Assembly (NCBI GenBank): GCA_964443785.1
Contig: CAYUER010000012.1
Location: 1-23,787 of the forward strand
DNA length: 23,787 nucleotides
Direction of reading: 5' to 3'
From: CALMZN01 sp964443785
GTDB lineage: Bacteria; Patescibacteriota; Patescibacteriia; UBA1558; GWA2-36-10
The first letter of the stretch is position 1. Every line of letters begins with the position of its first letter. The translations under genes were made by a program, and so were the position numbers. Shown here piece after piece: positions 22,065-23,787 of this stretch. Below the pieces are notes generated by a model. That model ran no database searches. It saw only the letters and a program-made list of their open reading frames with translations, and had not been told where the DNA came from.

Positions 22065-22570
22065 TTACCCTAGTAGAAACACTAGTATATTTATTTATTA
22101 CTAGTATGCTTTTGTTGATGATCTCTAATTTAGTAATCAATATTTTTAATACCAAAAGACTTTTCAAATCAGAAGAGGTAGTCGCTAGAAATGCTCGCTA
22201 TATTATGTCTTTTATGCTTAATAAATTACACAATGTCAGCACCATCGAAGATTTGGGCGGAGGAGCGCAAAATATCATGTTTTATGTTTTGCCAGATAGG
22301 CGCTTCAATATTGGCATTGAGGGAGAAGATTTTGTTTATCGAGAAACGATTGATAGTGGTAGTGGCTATCCTAGCCAGTCAACGGCTACGCCTTATTTAT
22401 TGAATTCAGACAATGTCAAAGTCAGTGATATTACTTTGACTCCAATGAATGATAATTATGGTCAAAGTAGCCAAGGTGTTATTTTGAGTTTTACCTTGAC
22501 TCACGGAGTGCCAGAGGATGATTATAGCTACACTCAAAGATCCTACAGCACTTTTTTAAGCATCAGATAA
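21998..22570 (+). CDS. PilW-like minor pilin with leader supplied by an inserted element
   Basis: 190 aa. Prepilin motif G-FTLVETLVYLFITSMLLL with cleavage after Gly22 and Glu27 at +5, then a 25-residue hydrophobic helix, a polar helix (SEEVVARNARYIMSFMLNKL) and a beta-rich C-terminal part ending in RSYSTFLSIR. This fits PilW/GspJ-type minor pilins in position and length. The leader (MFNITKKIISRKNRG and seven more residues) is longer than usual and encoded by the inserted repeat. An in-frame TAA at 21989-21991 and no later ATG, GTG or TTG before the motif make 21998 the only plausible start. No Shine-Dalgarno sequence. The stop is 1 nt before the PilX-like gene. Confidence 0.85.
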   Translation: MFNITKKIISRKNRGLSTSLTGFTLVETLVYLFITSMLLLMISNLVINIFNTKRLFKSEEVVARNARYIMSFMLNKLHNVSTIEDLGGGAQNIMFYVLPDRRFNIGIEGEDFVYRETIDSGSGYPSQSTATPYLLNSDNVKVSDITLTPMNDNYGQSSQGVILSFTLTHGVPEDDYSYTQRSYSTFLSIR

Positions 22571-22571
22571 A

Positions 22572-23528
22572 ATGAATATTTGGAAAAAATACAATCAAGG
22601 ATCAGCAGCACTTATTTCCTCGGTGGTAGTGGCGGCAGTAGTATTATCTATTGTTCTATCTCTGCTTTTGGTGGTGATGGACAGTCGCTCTGGCGTGCAA
22701 TCTTTTGCTGACTCTTTGCAGAGTTTTTATAGCGCCGAGTCAGGAGTAGGCGAAGCTCTATTTCGTTTGCGCAAAGAGCCAGATAATTTTGTTTTTCCAG
22801 AATTAAATACCGGTAATGTCAGCTCGACTAGTGAATTTATCAGTGTCTCCGGTACTTGTGATTTGCCACCGGCTTGCCAGCATCCTAATGGCAGTGGTTG
22901 GTGGGCTGAGTATTTTAACTATTCTAGAAATCATCCTGATATGGAGATTTACCCTTATCCTGGAGCTACCCCATCACCCACTCAGCACGATTGGTATGAT
23001 GATGTTTATAAGACACACGAGCAGGTAGATGCTAGCTTGATTTTTGGCCCTACCCTAGATACTTGGTTTCCCTATGACGGCACTCCTTATGAAAACAAAG
23101 AAGGTTATGCTCACGATTATTTTTTTGGTACTCACTGGCGAGCCAAGGTGACAGCACCTAGTAGCGGTTATTATAATTTTTCTCTAGCTTCGGACGATGA
23201 CTCTTGGCTTTTGGTCAATGGTTTAGTGGTTGTAAACAATAGTGGTACTCACGATGCCTTTACAGTAGCTGGTAGTTTGTATTTTTCCGAAGGAGATAAT
23301 ATTGTCGAAATATATTTTGCCGAAAGACACACTACGGATTCTGGTTTTTCTTTTAGCTTTGCTAATAGTAATTTGATCATCACTCCTTGGCCAGAGGGTT
23401 GTGGCGAAGTTTATCAGTGTAACTCTAATATCGAATCAACAGCTAGCACTACCAAGGCTACGCGTAAGGTCAGATATAGTTGTAATCAAAATATTGAAAA
23501 CTGCACTTGGCAAGAGCTGGTGCCTTAG
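22572..23528 (+). CDS. PilX-like pilus protein with a PA14/fibro-slime-type domain
   Basis: 318 aa. The N-terminus MNIWKKYNQGSAALISSVVV and the following hydrophobic helix resemble PilX/GspK-type subunits: a G-SAAL start and no Glu at +5, as in tip subunits that lack that residue. Residues ~40-70 (FADSLQSFYSAESGVGEAL) match the PilX N-terminal helix pattern. Residues ~100-270 look like a PA14/fibro-slime carbohydrate-binding-type domain: WWAEYFNY, FFGTHWRAKVTAPSSGYY, then SDDDSWLLVNG (207-217) and EGDNIVEIYFAERH. Several Cys residues in the C-terminal 50 aa could form disulfides outside. Last gene of the operon; a promoter and terminator follow. Confidence 0.82.
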   Translation: MNIWKKYNQGSAALISSVVVAAVVLSIVLSLLLVVMDSRSGVQSFADSLQSFYSAESGVGEALFRLRKEPDNFVFPELNTGNVSSTSEFISVSGTCDLPPACQHPNGSGWWAEYFNYSRNHPDMEIYPYPGATPSPTQHDWYDDVYKTHEQVDASLIFGPTLDTWFPYDGTPYENKEGYAHDYFFGTHWRAKVTAPSSGYYNFSLASDDDSWLLVNGLVVVNNSGTHDAFTVAGSLYFSEGDNIVEIYFAERHTTDSGFSFSFANSNLIITPWPEGCGEVYQCNSNIESTASTTKATRKVRYSCNQNIENCTWQELVP

Positions 23529-23529
23529 C

Positions 23530-23558
23530 TTGATTTTTAACCAATAAGATATTATAAT
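23530..23558 (+). promoter_or_regulatory. Strong promoter upstream of a terminator
   Basis: TTGATT (23530-23535), 17-nt spacer, TATAAT (23553-23558), immediately after the PilX-like stop. The predicted start near 23565 lies only about 50 nt before the end of the next hairpin terminator. Confidence 0.6.
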
Positions 23559-23588
23559 ATCGATGTAAGTATGTTGGCTCGACCCTTT

Positions 23589-23620
23589 AAAAATGGGTTT
23601 GTGGCCATTTTTTATTTTAA
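23589..23620 (+). terminator. Intrinsic terminator after the pilus operon
   Basis: Stem AAAAATGG/CCATTTTT (23589-23596 with 23605-23612), 8-nt loop, followed by a T-rich stretch to about 23626. An alternative small stem ACCC/GGGT (23582-23585 with 23595-23598) overlaps its left arm. Confidence 0.75.
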
Positions 23621-23628
23621 TTTTTTCG

Positions 23629-23637
23629 TGCTATAAT
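23629..23637 (+). promoter_or_regulatory. Extended -10 promoter of the last gene
   Basis: TGCTATAAT, identical to the extended -10 of the phosphatase gene at 11319-11327, 44 nt before the ATG at 23682. No clear -35. Confidence 0.5.
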
Positions 23638-23681
23638 TTTGTTGGGTTTTTAATCAATAATTAATAATATTTTTATAATAT

Positions 23682-23787
23682 ATGTTGAAAAAAACATTGA
23701 AAAACAAAGTCTTTTGGCTTAGCCTTTTTTTATTGAGCTTCCTCCTCAGCATAAACTCTAGTCAAGCAGCCAGCTCTCTAGGCTCTC
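23682..23787 (+). CDS. Start of a secreted protein (signal peptide), truncated by window edge
   Basis: Only 35 codons are visible. The sequence is a typical Sec signal peptide: basic MLKKTLKNK, hydrophobic VFWLSLFLLSFLLSI, then NSSQA with cleavage likely after the Ala in SQA-ASSLGS. The function cannot be told. It has its own promoter and is separated from the pilus operon by a terminator. In Pseudomonas-type minor-pilin clusters the gene after pilX encodes the tip adhesin PilY1, but nothing in the visible part supports that here. Confidence 0.75.
   Translation, partial: MLKKTLKNKVFWLSLFLLSFLLSINSSQAASSLGS

Noticed and set aside
16526..23528. Type II secretion operon rather than type IV pilus
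   Set aside because: The families are homologous and cannot be separated by ATPase and platform alone. The fimT-pilV-pilW-pilX order, large ectodomains and lack of any secretin or GspC/L/M genes favour a pilus.
1..23787. Alternative genetic code with UGA as glycine
   Set aside because: UGA ends the PilV-propeller gene in an ATGA overlap, and no long gene requires reading through UGA.
1..23787. CRISPR array, defence island, integrase or transposase gene
   Set aside because: No regularly spaced repeats and no recognisable nuclease, transposase or integrase frames; the mobile-looking elements are all non-coding.

Overview
The window looks like a chromosome piece from an uncultured Candidate Phyla Radiation (Patescibacteria) bacterium, probably of the Parcubacteria-type groups. 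This is inferred from A+T-rich DNA, tight gene packing with TAATG or 1-nt junctions, almost no Shine-Dalgarno sequences, small lineage-typical proteins and a compact type IV pilus operon. UGA is used as a stop, so the UGA=Gly code of Gracilibacteria/SR1 does not apply. No lineage assignment was computed.

Layout. 1-5254 (+): 3' part of a class A penicillin-binding protein, then uvrB-truB. 5223-5730: a small convergent hypothetical gene and an intergenic region with inverted repeats, including a three-way-junction palindrome. 5731-9728: rpsT (+) converging on a polA-holA operon (-) at a shared bidirectional terminator. 9791-10435: a minus-strand tRNA cluster (Cys, Gly, Leu) in which one tRNA-Cys gene is cut in its anticodon by a 168-bp segment that itself carries an intact tRNA-Cys; a G+C-rich element flanked by a 16-bp duplication abuts it. 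10483-13973 (-): inositol-phosphatase family gene, then a rarA-metallophosphoesterase-methyltransferase operon. 14049-15062: a self-contained unit with different composition (promoter, strong Shine-Dalgarno, 234-aa orphan protein, structured 3' UTR, strong terminator), followed by a second three-way-junction repeat. 15075-16355 (-): trigger factor, divergent from the pilus operon.

16526-23528 (+) is a type IV pilus assembly operon: pilB ATPase, pilC platform, then four pilin-like genes in the order fimT/GspH-like, PilV-like (fused to a seven-repeat beta-propeller), PilW-like and PilX-like (with a PA14/fibro-slime-type domain). PilB and PilC would polymerise a fibre primed and tipped by these minor pilins, two of which carry large ectodomains suited to adhesion. 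A secreted-protein gene begins at 23682 and runs off the end.

The two most unusual observations are: (1) a miniature inverted-repeat insertion (about 114 bp, 15-bp perfect terminal repeats) inside the prepilin-peptidase motif of the PilW-like gene. Removing it with one target copy restores in frame a canonical prepilin start with an ATGA overlap to the upstream gene, and the element now supplies a new start codon and leader. (2) A tRNA-Cys gene nested inside the anticodon loop of another tRNA-Cys gene, both with complete cloverleaf pairing. Neither was checked against databases.
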